Assembly: GCF_009739515.1 (NCBI RefSeq)
Contig: NZ_CP046535.1
Coordinates: 3,643,501 to 3,707,500, forward strand
Source of the DNA: Sphingomonas profundi
GTDB taxonomy: Bacteria > Pseudomonadota > Alphaproteobacteria > Sphingomonadales > Sphingomonadaceae
Length of the DNA stretch: 64,000 nt
Reading direction: 5' to 3'
Shown here: piece after piece, positions 1 to 8,771 of the stretch
How positions within the stretch are numbered: the stretch's first letter is position 1
Layout of the letters: the number at the start of each line of letters is the position of its first letter
Translations under genes and position numbers: made by a program
The notes under the pieces: model-generated
The model's input: the letters and a program-made list of their open reading frames with translations, nothing else
Database searches by the model: none
What the model was told of the DNA's origin: nothing

Positions 1-650
1 GTCTCCGCCCCGGCAAGCGCCTCCGGCCCGCCGATCGCGATCCGGGCATCGGTCAGCCCGTCCCGCTCCACGGCCGCCGCCATGCACGCGGCGACGTCGT
101 CGATCGCGATCCACGAGATCGCCAGCGCGGGCGCGGCGGGATAGGCGAACACGCCGTCGCGGACGATCGCCGGCCGTGCCCACGGGCGCGTCAGATTGTC
201 CATGAACACCATCGGGCGCAGACTGACGAAGGCGGCGCCGGCGCCGGCGAAAACCCGCTCGATCGCGCGCCGCCCGTCATGCCCGGCCACGCCCAGGTCG
301 CGGTCGGCCACGAAGCAGCTTGTGTTGAACACGATGCGGCCGATGCCGGCGGCCTGCGCCGCTTCGGCGATCGCCCGCGCCATCGCCTCGGCCCGCGCGA
401 CATCGTGGACGAACGGCAGGTGCAGCGCCAGCGCGTCATGCCCCGCCATCGCCGCCGCCATCCCGCCCGCGTCGCCGATGTCGGCGGCGGCGAGGGGCAC
501 GCCGAGGTCGGCGGCCCTCGCCGATGCCGGATCGCGCACGCCGGCCGTCACCCGGTGGCCGCGGGCGCGCAGCGCGGCGATCAGCGGCCGCCCCTGGTCG
601 CCGGTGCCGCCCAGCACGAAGACCCGCCGGGCGGCGGCGGCCGCCGCCAT
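1..650 (-). CDS. NmrA-like NAD(P)-binding protein, 3' end cut by window edge
   Basis: The frame opens with an ATG at 650 and stays open for 216 codons to the window edge, so the C-terminus is missing. Residues 10-19 read FVLGGTGDQG, the glycine-rich dinucleotide loop of atypical SDRs of the NmrA/HSCARG kind. I see no YxxxK active-site motif, which fits NmrA-like proteins that sense NAD(P) or reduce quinones rather than classical dehydrogenases. The start overlaps the stop of the upstream TonB receptor gene (TGATG), so the two are probably translationally coupled. The substrate or target cannot be told from the sequence. Confidence 0.8.
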   Translation of the reverse strand, partial: MAAAAAARRVFVLGGTGDQGRPLIAALRARGHRVTAGVRDPASARAADLGVPLAAADIGDAGGMAAAMAGHDALALHLPFVHDVARAEAMARAIAEAAQAAGIGRIVFNTSCFVADRDLGVAGHDGRRAIERVFAGAGAAFVSLRPMVFMDNLTRPWARPAIVRDGVFAYPAAPALAISWIAIDDVAACMAAAVERDGLTDARIAIGGPEALAGAE

Positions 651-2986
651 CAGTAGGTGAAGCCGAGCTCGACGCCGAAGGTGCGCCCCACCTCGCGGCT
701 GCCGAACGAGAACGGCCCCGTGATGACCTTGCGATAGAGCCGGCCATCCTTGTGGAAGGCGTTCTGGGCGAACACCGAGAGCTTGGCCTTGCTGCGCGCG
801 CCGACGCTCAGCTCGTAGCCGATCGAGGCGTCGAACGTGCCGTAATTGTCGATGAAGTCCCGGTTCAGGCCCAGCGTGTCCTTCACGATCGCGGTGGCGA
901 ACTTGTCGGTCCACTTGTAGTTGGCGTTCGCCAGCAGCGTGTTGTCGCCGATCGGGATCGTCGCCTCGCCACCGATGCTGGTGGACCATTCCGGCGCGTA
1001 GCGCAGGTTGCGGAGCGCGCGGATATCGACGCCGCCCTGGATGAAACTGTCATATTTGGCGTCGAGATAGCCCGCGCTGCCACGGATGCGCAGCCAGTCC
1101 GTCATCGCCAGGTCCAGCTCCAGCTCGCCGCCGTTGATGGTCGCCTTGCCGGCATTCTCGACGAGCGTCTGGGTGACGGCCGGGTTCACCGGCGATGCGG
1201 TGATGACCTCCTCCTGCTTGTTCTTGTACTTGGTGTGGAAGCCGGTGAGGTTCAGGTGCAGGCGCCGCTCGATCAGGGTGGTGCGGATGCCGGCCTCGTA
1301 GCTGTCCACCGTCTCCGGCTCGTACGGCCCGATCGCGGTGATGACGGAGGCGCGGCTGTTCCACCCGCCGGAACGGTAGCCGCGCGACCAGCTGCCATAG
1401 ATCATCACGTCGGGCGTGAAGTGATAATCGAGGATGATGCGCGGGGTGAACTTCTTGAAGGTCACGTCCGGATCGCGGCAGCTGTCGAAGGCGGGGTTGG
1501 CGGTGAGGCTCGCATCCGGGCAGCGCGCCGTAACGGCGCCGGTGGCCGGGTTGCGGAACGTGATGTGGAACGCCTTCTTCTCGATCGTGTAGCGTCCGCC
1601 GACGGTCAGCCGCAGCCCCTTGGCGAGATCGAGATAGCCCTCGGCATAGGCCGCGTAGGCATCCAGCGCCTGCCCCGCGCTGAAATTCTGCGAGGGCGTA
1701 CCGTTCAGCAGCGCGATCTGCGGGTTCAGGTCGAAGGTGGAGCGCATGTAGTAGAGGCCGGCGACGAAGTTGAACGCGCCATCGAAGCTGCTGATCGCGC
1801 GCAGCTCCTGGCTGATCTGCTCGGCCTTCTGGTCGCGCATCGAGACGAAGATCGGCCGGCCGGGCAGGAAGTTGGCGCCGCCGGTATTCTCGATGTTCAG
1901 CGCATCCTTCTGGTGCATGTAGCCGGTGATCGATTCGATCGAGAGGCCGCCGAACTGCTTCTTCATGTTGAGGGCGGTGGCGATGCTCTCCAGCGAGGCG
2001 GCGAACGGATAGTCGTTCAGCGCCGCCTTGAAGCCGCTATTCTTGATCTGCTGATACTGCGTGCCGTAGCAGGCGCGGAAGGCCGAGCAGAACAGCTGGT
2101 TGTTCGACGCCGGCACCAGCCCCGGCCCGGCCGAGAGCGGCACGAGCGACGGATAGTGCGACTTGTCGTCGATATAGTCGACGCTGAGCGTGGCATCGAA
2201 GCTGTCGTCCGGCGCGTAGCGGATGGCGCCGAACAGCGAGACGCGATCGATGCCGTCCTCCCGCTTGCCGTCGCTCAGGCGGCGGGTGAAGCTGTCCGAT
2301 CGCTCATAATAGCCGCCCAGCTTCACGCCGAGCACGTCCTTCACGATCGGCGCGTTCAGGATGCCGCGCACCTCGCGGCGATCGTAGCTGCCATAGGTGC
2401 CCTGCAGCTTGGCGCCCCAGTCCAGGGTGGGCTTGGTGCGCTTGATGTTGATGACGCCGCCGATCGTGTTGCGGCCGAACAGCGTGCCCTGCGGCCCGCG
2501 CAGCACCTCGATCTGCGCGACGTCGAACGCGTCCGTCATGGCGCCGGTGTTCGAGGCGAGGAACACCCCGTCCACCGCCACCGCCACGGCCGGCTCGAAC
2601 GCGCGATCGAGATCGCCGAAGCTGACGCCGCGGATGGAGGCGGAGAGGCCGCCGCCGGTGAACGGGTGGCGGCCGAGCTCCACGTTCGGGATGTACCGCT
2701 CGATCGCGTCGACATTCTGGATCTGCGCATTCTCCAGCAGCGCCCCGCCCAGCGCGGAGACGGCGACCGGCACGTCCTGCAGCGACTCGGCGCGCTGCCG
2801 CGCGGTGACGACGATCTCGCCGATGCCGGCCGCCTCGGACGAGGCATCGCTGACGCCGGCGGCGGGCGTCGCCGGCGTCACGGGCGCGGGAACGGTGGAC
2901 GGCCCCGCCGCCGGATCGGCGGTCTGGGCGAAAGCCGGCGCCGCGATGGCGGCAAGCGCGGTGGAAGCCAGGAAGGCGTAGCGCAT
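650..2986 (-). CDS. TonB-dependent outer membrane receptor
   Basis: 778-residue receptor. A signal peptide covers about residues 1-21 and ends APAFAQ. A TonB-box-like EIVVTA lies at 57-62, followed by the plug domain with VLRGPQGTLFGRNTIGG, and a long beta-barrel ending in an aromatic residue (GVELGFTY). Start: the ATG at 2986 is chosen because GAGGGG lies about 8 bases upstream and the signal peptide begins there; an in-frame codon 15 bases earlier has no such support. In sphingomonads this receptor class usually imports small organic substrates as well as siderophores; the ligand here is unknown. It lies downstream of a LysR gene on the same strand, separated by 233 bases. Confidence 0.93.
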   Translation of the reverse strand: MRYAFLASTALAAIAAPAFAQTADPAAGPSTVPAPVTPATPAAGVSDASSEAAGIGEIVVTARQRAESLQDVPVAVSALGGALLENAQIQNVDAIERYIPNVELGRHPFTGGGLSASIRGVSFGDLDRAFEPAVAVAVDGVFLASNTGAMTDAFDVAQIEVLRGPQGTLFGRNTIGGVINIKRTKPTLDWGAKLQGTYGSYDRREVRGILNAPIVKDVLGVKLGGYYERSDSFTRRLSDGKREDGIDRVSLFGAIRYAPDDSFDATLSVDYIDDKSHYPSLVPLSAGPGLVPASNNQLFCSAFRACYGTQYQQIKNSGFKAALNDYPFAASLESIATALNMKKQFGGLSIESITGYMHQKDALNIENTGGANFLPGRPIFVSMRDQKAEQISQELRAISSFDGAFNFVAGLYYMRSTFDLNPQIALLNGTPSQNFSAGQALDAYAAYAEGYLDLAKGLRLTVGGRYTIEKKAFHITFRNPATGAVTARCPDASLTANPAFDSCRDPDVTFKKFTPRIILDYHFTPDVMIYGSWSRGYRSGGWNSRASVITAIGPYEPETVDSYEAGIRTTLIERRLHLNLTGFHTKYKNKQEEVITASPVNPAVTQTLVENAGKATINGGELELDLAMTDWLRIRGSAGYLDAKYDSFIQGGVDIRALRNLRYAPEWSTSIGGEATIPIGDNTLLANANYKWTDKFATAIVKDTLGLNRDFIDNYGTFDASIGYELSVGARSKAKLSVFAQNAFHKDGRLYRKVITGPFSFGSREVGRTFGVELGFTY

Positions 2987-3219
2987 CGAACATCCCCTCA
3001 TTATCGTTATGCGATCATTCTCCGCCGTCGCGAGCGATCGGCTGCCTGTTCAAAAGGCGAGGATCGGGTGTGCGGCCGCGCGACATCCGCCTGGTTCGGC
3101 CTTCGCCCGCGCGGCGTCATGCAACCCCCTCCCCGCCTGTTGCTGCCGCGCCCGTCGATGTGGCTGCGGGTGTCGGCACGTGGCAGGATAGGCGGCCGCG
3201 CGGCGCTGTCTAATATCTA
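2987..3219. other. intergenic region between LysR gene and TonB receptor gene
   Basis: 233 bases without a convincing gene. It must hold the 5' leader of the TonB receptor gene (GAGGGG ribosome-binding site near 2994-2999) and probably its promoter, since the LysR gene on the same strand ends at 3220. I see no clear -35/-10 pair and no strong hairpin. Confidence 0.4.
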
Positions 3220-4155
3220 TCACGCGCGGCTTGATACGGCTTTCTTATCAACCCGCGCCGGCGCCGCGCCGGCGGCGGCGGCCCAGAAGGCGGCCACGGC
3301 CGGCCGGTCGTCACCGCGCCGCCGTTCCAGGCAGAGGTCGAAGGTCGGCATCGGCGGGGTCAGCCGCACCACGCGCATGCCGGGCGGCAGCGGCCGCTCC
3401 AGCCCGTGCCACTCACCGACCATCACCGGCACGGGCGATCGTTCGAGCTGATGATGAAGGCCGGGGATCGACGCCTCGGTCAGCGTCACCACGCCGATGC
3501 CCAGGCGGGAGAGCTCGCGCACCAGCCCGTCGTACAGCGGCGGGTTGATGTTGCGGCGGAACACCGCCACGCCGATGCCGGCCAGCGCCGCTAGCGGCAG
3601 CTCCGCCATAGGCCATCGCGGCTCGTCCCGCACCAGCAGCGCCCAGCGATAGCGGCCGAGGCGGGTGGCCTCGCAGGCGGGCTGCGCCGGCGTGCCGCCG
3701 ATGGTGAGCGCCACGTCCAGCGTGCCCGCGCGCAACTGCTCGCGCAGCACCATCGACCAGGCGTTCACCACCTCCACCTCGATATCGGGGTGGCGCGCGG
3801 TGAAATCGTCGATCAGGCGGCCGCGCTCGGGAATGTCGGCGGAGAAATCGGGCGCGCCCACGCGCAGGATCGTCCGCGCGCGGCGGTTGATCGCCTGCGC
3901 GGCGGCGGCGGCATCCTCTGCGGCGCGGACATAGGCGCGCGCGGCCGGCAGGAAGGCGCGGCCCTCCGGCGTCAGCGTGACGATGCGGTTGCGATCGCGA
4001 TCGACGAAGCGGAAGCCCAGTTGCTCCTCCAGCCGGCGGATCTGCACCGACAGCCACGGCTGGGCTACGTGCAGCTGCTCGGCGGCGCGGCGGAAGGAGA
4101 GCATGTCGGCCACCGCCACGAACATGCGCACGCCGCGGATATCGAGCTGCTGCAT
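3220..4155 (-). CDS. LysR-family transcriptional regulator
   Basis: 311 residues, usual LysR length. The N-terminal winged helix-turn-helix (about 1-60) contains MFVAVADMLSFRRAAEQLHV and the typical LSVQIRRLEEQLG recognition region; the rest is the periplasmic-binding-protein-like effector domain. The ATG at 4155 is preceded by AAGGAGAGG. The gene is divergent from the YdeP-like oxidoreductase gene at 4271, the usual LysR-target arrangement, and lies upstream of the TonB receptor gene, so either could be a target. The effector is unknown. Confidence 0.92.
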   Translation of the reverse strand: MQQLDIRGVRMFVAVADMLSFRRAAEQLHVAQPWLSVQIRRLEEQLGFRFVDRDRNRIVTLTPEGRAFLPAARAYVRAAEDAAAAAQAINRRARTILRVGAPDFSADIPERGRLIDDFTARHPDIEVEVVNAWSMVLREQLRAGTLDVALTIGGTPAQPACEATRLGRYRWALLVRDEPRWPMAELPLAALAGIGVAVFRRNINPPLYDGLVRELSRLGIGVVTLTEASIPGLHHQLERSPVPVMVGEWHGLERPLPPGMRVVRLTPPMPTFDLCLERRRGDDRPAVAAFWAAAAGAAPARVDKKAVSSRA

Positions 4156-4270
4156 AATCCTCTCCTTCCGGCGGCCAGCATAGCCTGCGCCACCGTCGTG
4201 GCGAACTTCTGACAAGTGCCAGCCGGAGCGATCGGCAATCGGCAGCGTTATCGCCGGGCAAACGGAGAAT
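4156..4270. promoter_or_regulatory. divergent promoter region, LysR / YdeP-like oxidoreductase
   Basis: 115 bases between divergently transcribed genes; expected to carry both promoters and the LysR binding site. The leftmost part holds the LysR gene's ribosome-binding site (CTCTCCTT on the plus strand near 4161-4168). I cannot point to a specific T-N11-A operator with confidence. Confidence 0.4.
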
Positions 4271-6577
4271 ATGGGTATGAGCGAGCGTGGTCCGGACGAG
4301 GCGGAGATCGAGCCCTACACCGGCCCGGCGGGCGGCTGGGGCTCGCTGCGGTCGGTCTCGGAGATATTGCCGCGCGAGCGCGTGTCGCCCGCGGCACTGG
4401 CCGAGCTTGCCCGGCAGAACAAGCCGGACGGCTTCCAGTGCGTCAGCTGCGCCTGGTCCAAGCCCCATCCGCCCCACGCGGCCGAGTTCTGCGAGGAGGG
4501 CGCCAAGGCGACCGCGTGGGAGCTGACCACCCGCCGCACCACGCCCGCCTTCTTCCAGGAGCATAGCCTGACGGAACTGCGCGGCTGGGCGGACTATGAT
4601 CTGGAGCAGCATGGCCGCCTGACCGATCCACTGCGCTACGACGCCGCGACCGACCGCTACGTGGTGGTGCCGTGGGAGACCGCCTTCGCCGAGATCGGCG
4701 CGCGGCTGAAGACGATCGAGCCGGAGCGGACGATCTTCTACGCCTCCGGCCGGGCGAGCCTGGAGACATCGTACATGTACCAGCTGCTGGCGCGCATGTA
4801 CGGCCACCAGAACCTGCCCGACAGCTCGAACATGTGCCACGAATCGACCTCCGTGGGGTTGAAGGCGGCGATCGGCGTGCCGGTGGGCACGGTGCGGCTC
4901 GAAGATTTCGAGACGTGCGACGCGATCTTCTTCTTCGGCCAGAATGTCGGCACGAACAGCCCGCGAATGCTCCACCAGCTGCGCTCGGCGCGCAAGCGCG
5001 GGGTGGAGATCATCACCTTCAACCCGCTGCGGGAGCGCGGGCTGGAGCGGTTCACCGATCCGCAGAACCCGATCGAGATGGCGACGCGCGGCGAGACGGT
5101 GATCTCGACCCAATATCACCAGGTCCGCGCCGGCGGCGACCTCGCCGCGATGACGGGCATCGCGAAATATGTGATCGCGGCGGACGACGCGGCGCAGGCA
5201 TCCGGCGGCCCGCGCGTGATCGATCACGCCTTCATCGCCGAGCATTGCCACGATTACGCGGCCTTCGCTGATTATGTCCGCGCGACGGACTGGGACGAGA
5301 TCGTCCGCGCATCGGGCCTGCCGCGCGAGGCGATCGAGCAGGCGGCGGCCGTCTACGCCCGGTCCAAGGCGGTGCTCGGCATCTACGGCATGGGGCTGAC
5401 GCAGCATGTGAAGGGCGTCGAGAATGTCCGCATGCTGGTGAACCTGCTGCTGATGCGCGGCAATGTCGGGCGGCCCGGCGCCGGGCCGTGCCCGGTGCGC
5501 GGCCACAGCAACGTGCAGGGCCAGCGGACGGTGGGCATCACCGAGAAGCCGGAGCTCGCGCCGCTCGACAGCCTGAAGGCGCGCTACGGTTTCGAGCCCC
5601 CGCGCGAGAAGGGGCGCGACACGATCGCGGCCTGCGAGGGCGTGATCGACGGCAGCGTGCGGGCTTTCGTGTCGCTGGGCGGCAACTTCCTGCGCGCGGT
5701 GCCGGAGACGGTGCTGATGGAGGAGGGCTGGGCGAAGCTCGACCTCTCCGTGCAGATCGCCACCAAGCTCAACCGCAGCCATCTGGTGCCGGCGGCCGGT
5801 GCGACCTACCTGCTGCCCTGCCTCGGCCGGATCGAGCTCGACGAACAGGCGAGCGGCCCGCAGATCGTGACGATGGAGGATTCCACCAGCGTGATCCACC
5901 CCTCGCGCGGGCGGGTGACGCCGGCGAGCCCGAACCTGCGATCCGAGCCGGCGATCGTCGCCGGCATCGCCAAGGCGCTGCTGCCACCGAACCCCAGCGT
6001 CGACTGGGACGGCTGGGTGGCGGACTATGCCCGCGTGCGGGACGAGATCGCCGCCATATTCCCCAACTTCTTCAACGATTTCAACGCGCGCTTGAAGGAG
6101 CCCGGCGGCTTCTGGAAAGGCAACAAGGCGGCCGGGCGGATCTGGGCGACGCCATCCGGCAAGGCGGAGTTCCTCGTCCCCTCCGATCTCGACGCGGCGG
6201 GCTTCGCCGATGCCGAGGGACGGCTGCGACTGATCACCGTGCGATCGAACGACCAGTTCAACACGACGGTCTACGGCTACGACGATCGCTTCCGTGGCAT
6301 CAAGGGCACGCGCAAGGTGGTGATGATGAACCGTGCCGACATCGCTCGCTGGGGCCTGACGGACGGCCAGATCGTCACCCTCGAGAGCGATGCCGAGGAT
6401 GGCCGCGCCCGCGCGGTGCCCGATCTGCGCATCGTGGAATATGATGTGCCGGACGGCTGCATCGCGGCTTATTATCCGGAGTGCAATCCGCTGATCGCCG
6501 TCTCCCACCACGCCGAGGAGAGCCATGTGCCGGCGGCCAAGACGGTGCCGGTCCGCATCCGCGCCCAAGCGGCCTGA
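4271..6577 (+). CDS. FdhF/YdeP-family molybdopterin oxidoreductase
   Basis: 768-residue cytoplasmic molybdoenzyme (no signal peptide) of the formate-dehydrogenase-alpha/YdeP group. Near the N-terminus C57, C60 and C74 (QCVSCAWSKP, EFCEEG) stand where related enzymes bind an iron-sulfur cluster, but the full classical four-cysteine spacing is not present. SSNMCHES at about 186-192 falls where FdhF carries its metal-ligand selenocysteine. GPCPVRGHSNVQGQ is a pterin-binding signature, and the C-terminal 120 residues form the molydopterin dinucleotide-binding domain. YdeP-like proteins are linked to acid resistance or oxidation of small organic acids, but the reaction is not established. A second ATG lies two codons in. 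Regulation by the divergent LysR is likely. Confidence 0.9.
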   Translation: MGMSERGPDEAEIEPYTGPAGGWGSLRSVSEILPRERVSPAALAELARQNKPDGFQCVSCAWSKPHPPHAAEFCEEGAKATAWELTTRRTTPAFFQEHSLTELRGWADYDLEQHGRLTDPLRYDAATDRYVVVPWETAFAEIGARLKTIEPERTIFYASGRASLETSYMYQLLARMYGHQNLPDSSNMCHESTSVGLKAAIGVPVGTVRLEDFETCDAIFFFGQNVGTNSPRMLHQLRSARKRGVEIITFNPLRERGLERFTDPQNPIEMATRGETVISTQYHQVRAGGDLAAMTGIAKYVIAADDAAQASGGPRVIDHAFIAEHCHDYAAFADYVRATDWDEIVRASGLPREAIEQAAAVYARSKAVLGIYGMGLTQHVKGVENVRMLVNLLLMRGNVGRPGAGPCPVRGHSNVQGQRTVGITEKPELAPLDSLKARYGFEPPREKGRDTIAACEGVIDGSVRAFVSLGGNFLRAVPETVLMEEGWAKLDLSVQIATKLNRSHLVPAAGATYLLPCLGRIELDEQASGPQIVTMEDSTSVIHPSRGRVTPASPNLRSEPAIVAGIAKALLPPNPSVDWDGWVADYARVRDEIAAIFPNFFNDFNARLKEPGGFWKGNKAAGRIWATPSGKAEFLVPSDLDAAGFADAEGRLRLITVRSNDQFNTTVYGYDDRFRGIKGTRKVVMMNRADIARWGLTDGQIVTLESDAEDGRARAVPDLRIVEYDVPDGCIAAYYPECNPLIAVSHHAEESHVPAAKTVPVRIRAQAA

Positions 6578-6623
6578 CGCACGGGCGCTGAGTGCGCACT
6601 AGGCATAGGATCACGAAGTGCAC

Positions 6624-6648
6624 GCGCGCGACGAGCGCCCTCGCGCGC
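6624..6648. terminator. possible hairpin between convergent genes
   Basis: GCGCGCGA (6624-6631) and TCGCGCGC (6641-6648) are perfect complements around a 9-base loop, placed between the convergent YdeP-like gene and the AttH/CrtC-like gene. There is no T tract, so it may be a bidirectional structure or chance in a GC-rich spacer (6578-6748). I see nothing else in that spacer. Confidence 0.35.
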
Positions 6649-6748
6649 ACGCACGCCTGTCGCCAGTCGTCACGATCGCCGCTTCTGTCGACCTAGTGGG
6701 GGCGGTCATCGTCCACGAGGGTCTGGTTGCCGCCCATCGCCGGACCCT

Positions 6749-7720
6749 TCAGGCGTAGAGCTGATCCGCCAGCTTCTGCGACAGATAGTAATTGCCCCAG
6801 AAATCGGCGATGTGGCTGTAACCCGTCCGTTCGCCCGACTCCCACCGCATCAGCGTCTGGAAGCCCGAGCTGGAGGGGTTGAAATTATACCAGGGGCCGG
6901 CGGCGATCGTCGTTCCTCGCGCGACGTAGGTGTCGCCGCGATCGTCGACGAAGCGGACGTTGGCGCTCGTCACCAGCATGTCGTTGCGCTTGGCGGTCAT
7001 CTCGGCGTCCATCAGGGGGCGGCGCTCGCCATCGACCACCACATAGCCATATTTGAAGGGGCCGTAGGTCACTCGACCGTCCTCGATCGCCATGCCCATC
7101 ACCATGAACGCGCCGAGGCCCTCGCCCAGCTCGACATGGATCCATGAGGCGCCCTTGTTGCCCCAGTCGTTGCGCGGGCCCCAGCTCTTGTTGACACCTT
7201 CGATGCAATCGACCCGATAGCTCTTGTCGCGCAGGCGCAGCGTGCCTTGCACCCGCCCCTTGCCTTCGAGATGGCCGTTGTTCCAGCCATCATAACCATC
7301 GACCCTGCTGTCGCTCAACTGCGGCACCTGCGCGGGGTCGCGCGCGTCGGTGGGATCGCAGGTCGCCTCGTAGGTGAAGTCAAGCGAACAGACACCGTCG
7401 CGCGAGGCGTAGTGCCACTCGTGCCGACGCTCGTCATGCGCCTTGAAGGAGAGGCCGTTCGGCAGGGTGAAATCGGAGAAATCGTCGGGGCAGCGCATGT
7501 GCATCTGCGAATCATTGTGGTGCAACTGCCAGGGCTGGAAGCAGATGCCCTGATGGATCTCCACCGAACTGTGGCAAACGCCGAGATTTGGCCGGGTCAG
7601 GACGTAAAGATTGCCGCTGATGGCATATTCGGGAATCGAGAAGATGACGAAGACCGTTTCCGTCCACGTCTCATCGGCGGGATCGCGATCGTGGAACCTG
7701 TAGTCGTCGGCAACAATCAT
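6749..7720 (-). CDS. AttH/CrtC-like protein of unknown function, paralogue 1
   Basis: 323 residues, no signal peptide. Rich in tryptophan, aspartate and glycine, with predicted beta-structure throughout. The central block KSWGPRNDWGNKGASW and the ending GYSHIADFWGNYY are conserved in the paralogue at 17540-18511, which is alike over its full length. The SWG-R motif and overall pattern resemble the AttH / carotenoid 1,2-hydratase (CrtC) lipocalin-like superfamily; I recall such proteins under DUF7064/DUF7065, not verified. A hydratase or lyase role on an isoprenoid-like intermediate is a guess. ATG at 7720 with GGGAGGACC upstream. It is the last gene of the 13443-to-6749 operon with a CoA ligase and acyl-CoA dehydrogenase. 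Confidence 0.85.
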   Translation of the reverse strand: MIVADDYRFHDRDPADETWTETVFVIFSIPEYAISGNLYVLTRPNLGVCHSSVEIHQGICFQPWQLHHNDSQMHMRCPDDFSDFTLPNGLSFKAHDERRHEWHYASRDGVCSLDFTYEATCDPTDARDPAQVPQLSDSRVDGYDGWNNGHLEGKGRVQGTLRLRDKSYRVDCIEGVNKSWGPRNDWGNKGASWIHVELGEGLGAFMVMGMAIEDGRVTYGPFKYGYVVVDGERRPLMDAEMTAKRNDMLVTSANVRFVDDRGDTYVARGTTIAAGPWYNFNPSSSGFQTLMRWESGERTGYSHIADFWGNYYLSQKLADQLYA

Positions 7721-7742
7721 CGCGGTCCTCCCGAAAGGCGGA

Positions 7743-8771
7743 TTACTCGGTGTCGTGAAGCTGGATGATGCGCTTGCCGGCATTCTCGCCGCGATAGAGC
7801 CCCGCCAGCGCATCGGGGGCGCTCTCGATCCCGTCGAGTATGTCCTCGCGGTAGCGGAGCCGGCCGTCGCGCACCCATGTCGCAAGCTGGTCGACCGCGG
7901 CCTGATATGCGTCGGCATGATCGAAGATGACGAAGCCTTCCATCCGCGCGCGCTTGACGAGCAGATGCCGCTCGACCCTGGGGCCGGATGGCCACACGCT
8001 CCAGTCGGCGATAGACGCGGTGCCGCACACCACCACGCGCGCGCGGTTGGCGAGCAGTGGCATCACGGTGTCGCTGATGCGCCCGGCGACATTGTCGAAA
8101 TAGACGTGGACGCCGTCCGGGCAGTGATGCGCGATGGCCTCCCCCAGGCCATCCGCGCGGTAGTCGATCGCGGCGTCATAGCCGAAATCCTCGATGCAGG
8201 AGCGCGCCTTGGCGGCGCCGCCCGCGATCCCCACGGCGCGGCAGCCCAGGATCTTCGCGATCTGGCCGACGGCGGACCCGACCGCGCCGGCGGCCGTGGA
8301 CACGAGCACGGTCTCGCCGGGCGCGGGCTGGCCGATCCTCGTGAGCGCGAGCAGGGCGGTGACGCCGTTGATGCCGAGCACGCCGAGCGACAGCGACAGC
8401 GGCAGATCGTCCTGCATCACCTTGCGGACCACCGCATCGGGGCGGACGGTCGCATAATCCTGCCAGCCGAACCAGCCGGCCACCCTGTCCCCCGGCGCGT
8501 AGCCCGCCGCGTTGGAGGCGACGACCTCGCCCGCCGCGAGCGCGCGCATCACCGAGCCGATCGCGACGGGATCGGCATAATTGCCCGCGTCCGCGATCCA
8601 GCCGCGCATCGCCGGCTCGACGGACAGGAAGCGGTTGCGGATCAACAGTTCGCCATCGTCGGGCGCGCGGGCGCTGCCGGTGCGGACAGCGAAATGCTCG
8701 GCCTGCGCGATGCCGGTCGGCCGCGCGACCAGGATGACCTGGCGGCTGGCGAGCCCGGTCGACCCGCCCAT
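7743..8771 (-). CDS. medium-chain NADP-dependent oxidoreductase (zinc-free, CurA/leukotriene-B4-reductase-like)
   Basis: 342 residues. The cofactor-binding motif AAGAVGSAVGQIAK, the GYAPGDRVAG region and the catalytic-domain sequence SVEPAMRGWI identify the zinc-independent MDR group that reduces the double bond of enones or NADPH-dependent 2-alkenals (curcumin reductase CurA, prostaglandin/leukotriene reductases). No zinc-ligand cysteine cluster is present. Its ATG overlaps the stop of the upstream CoA-ligase gene (TGATG). In this operon it could reduce an unsaturated carbonyl intermediate of the substrate; the exact substrate cannot be inferred. Confidence 0.9.
   Translation of the reverse strand: MGGSTGLASRQVILVARPTGIAQAEHFAVRTGSARAPDDGELLIRNRFLSVEPAMRGWIADAGNYADPVAIGSVMRALAAGEVVASNAAGYAPGDRVAGWFGWQDYATVRPDAVVRKVMQDDLPLSLSLGVLGINGVTALLALTRIGQPAPGETVLVSTAAGAVGSAVGQIAKILGCRAVGIAGGAAKARSCIEDFGYDAAIDYRADGLGEAIAHHCPDGVHVYFDNVAGRISDTVMPLLANRARVVVCGTASIADWSVWPSGPRVERHLLVKRARMEGFVIFDHADAYQAAVDQLATWVRDGRLRYREDILDGIESAPDALAGLYRGENAGKRIIQLHDTE

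Noticed and set aside
524-3451. Very long plus-strand open frame opposite the TonB receptor gene
   Set aside because: It is an antisense shadow caused by high GC codon use; composition is Arg/Ala/Asp/His-rich without any recognisable domain, while the minus strand encodes a full receptor.
3413-6568. Minus-strand open frame of 1051 codons across the YdeP-like and LysR genes
   Set aside because: Antisense and out-of-frame reading of two well-supported genes; no domain recognisable.
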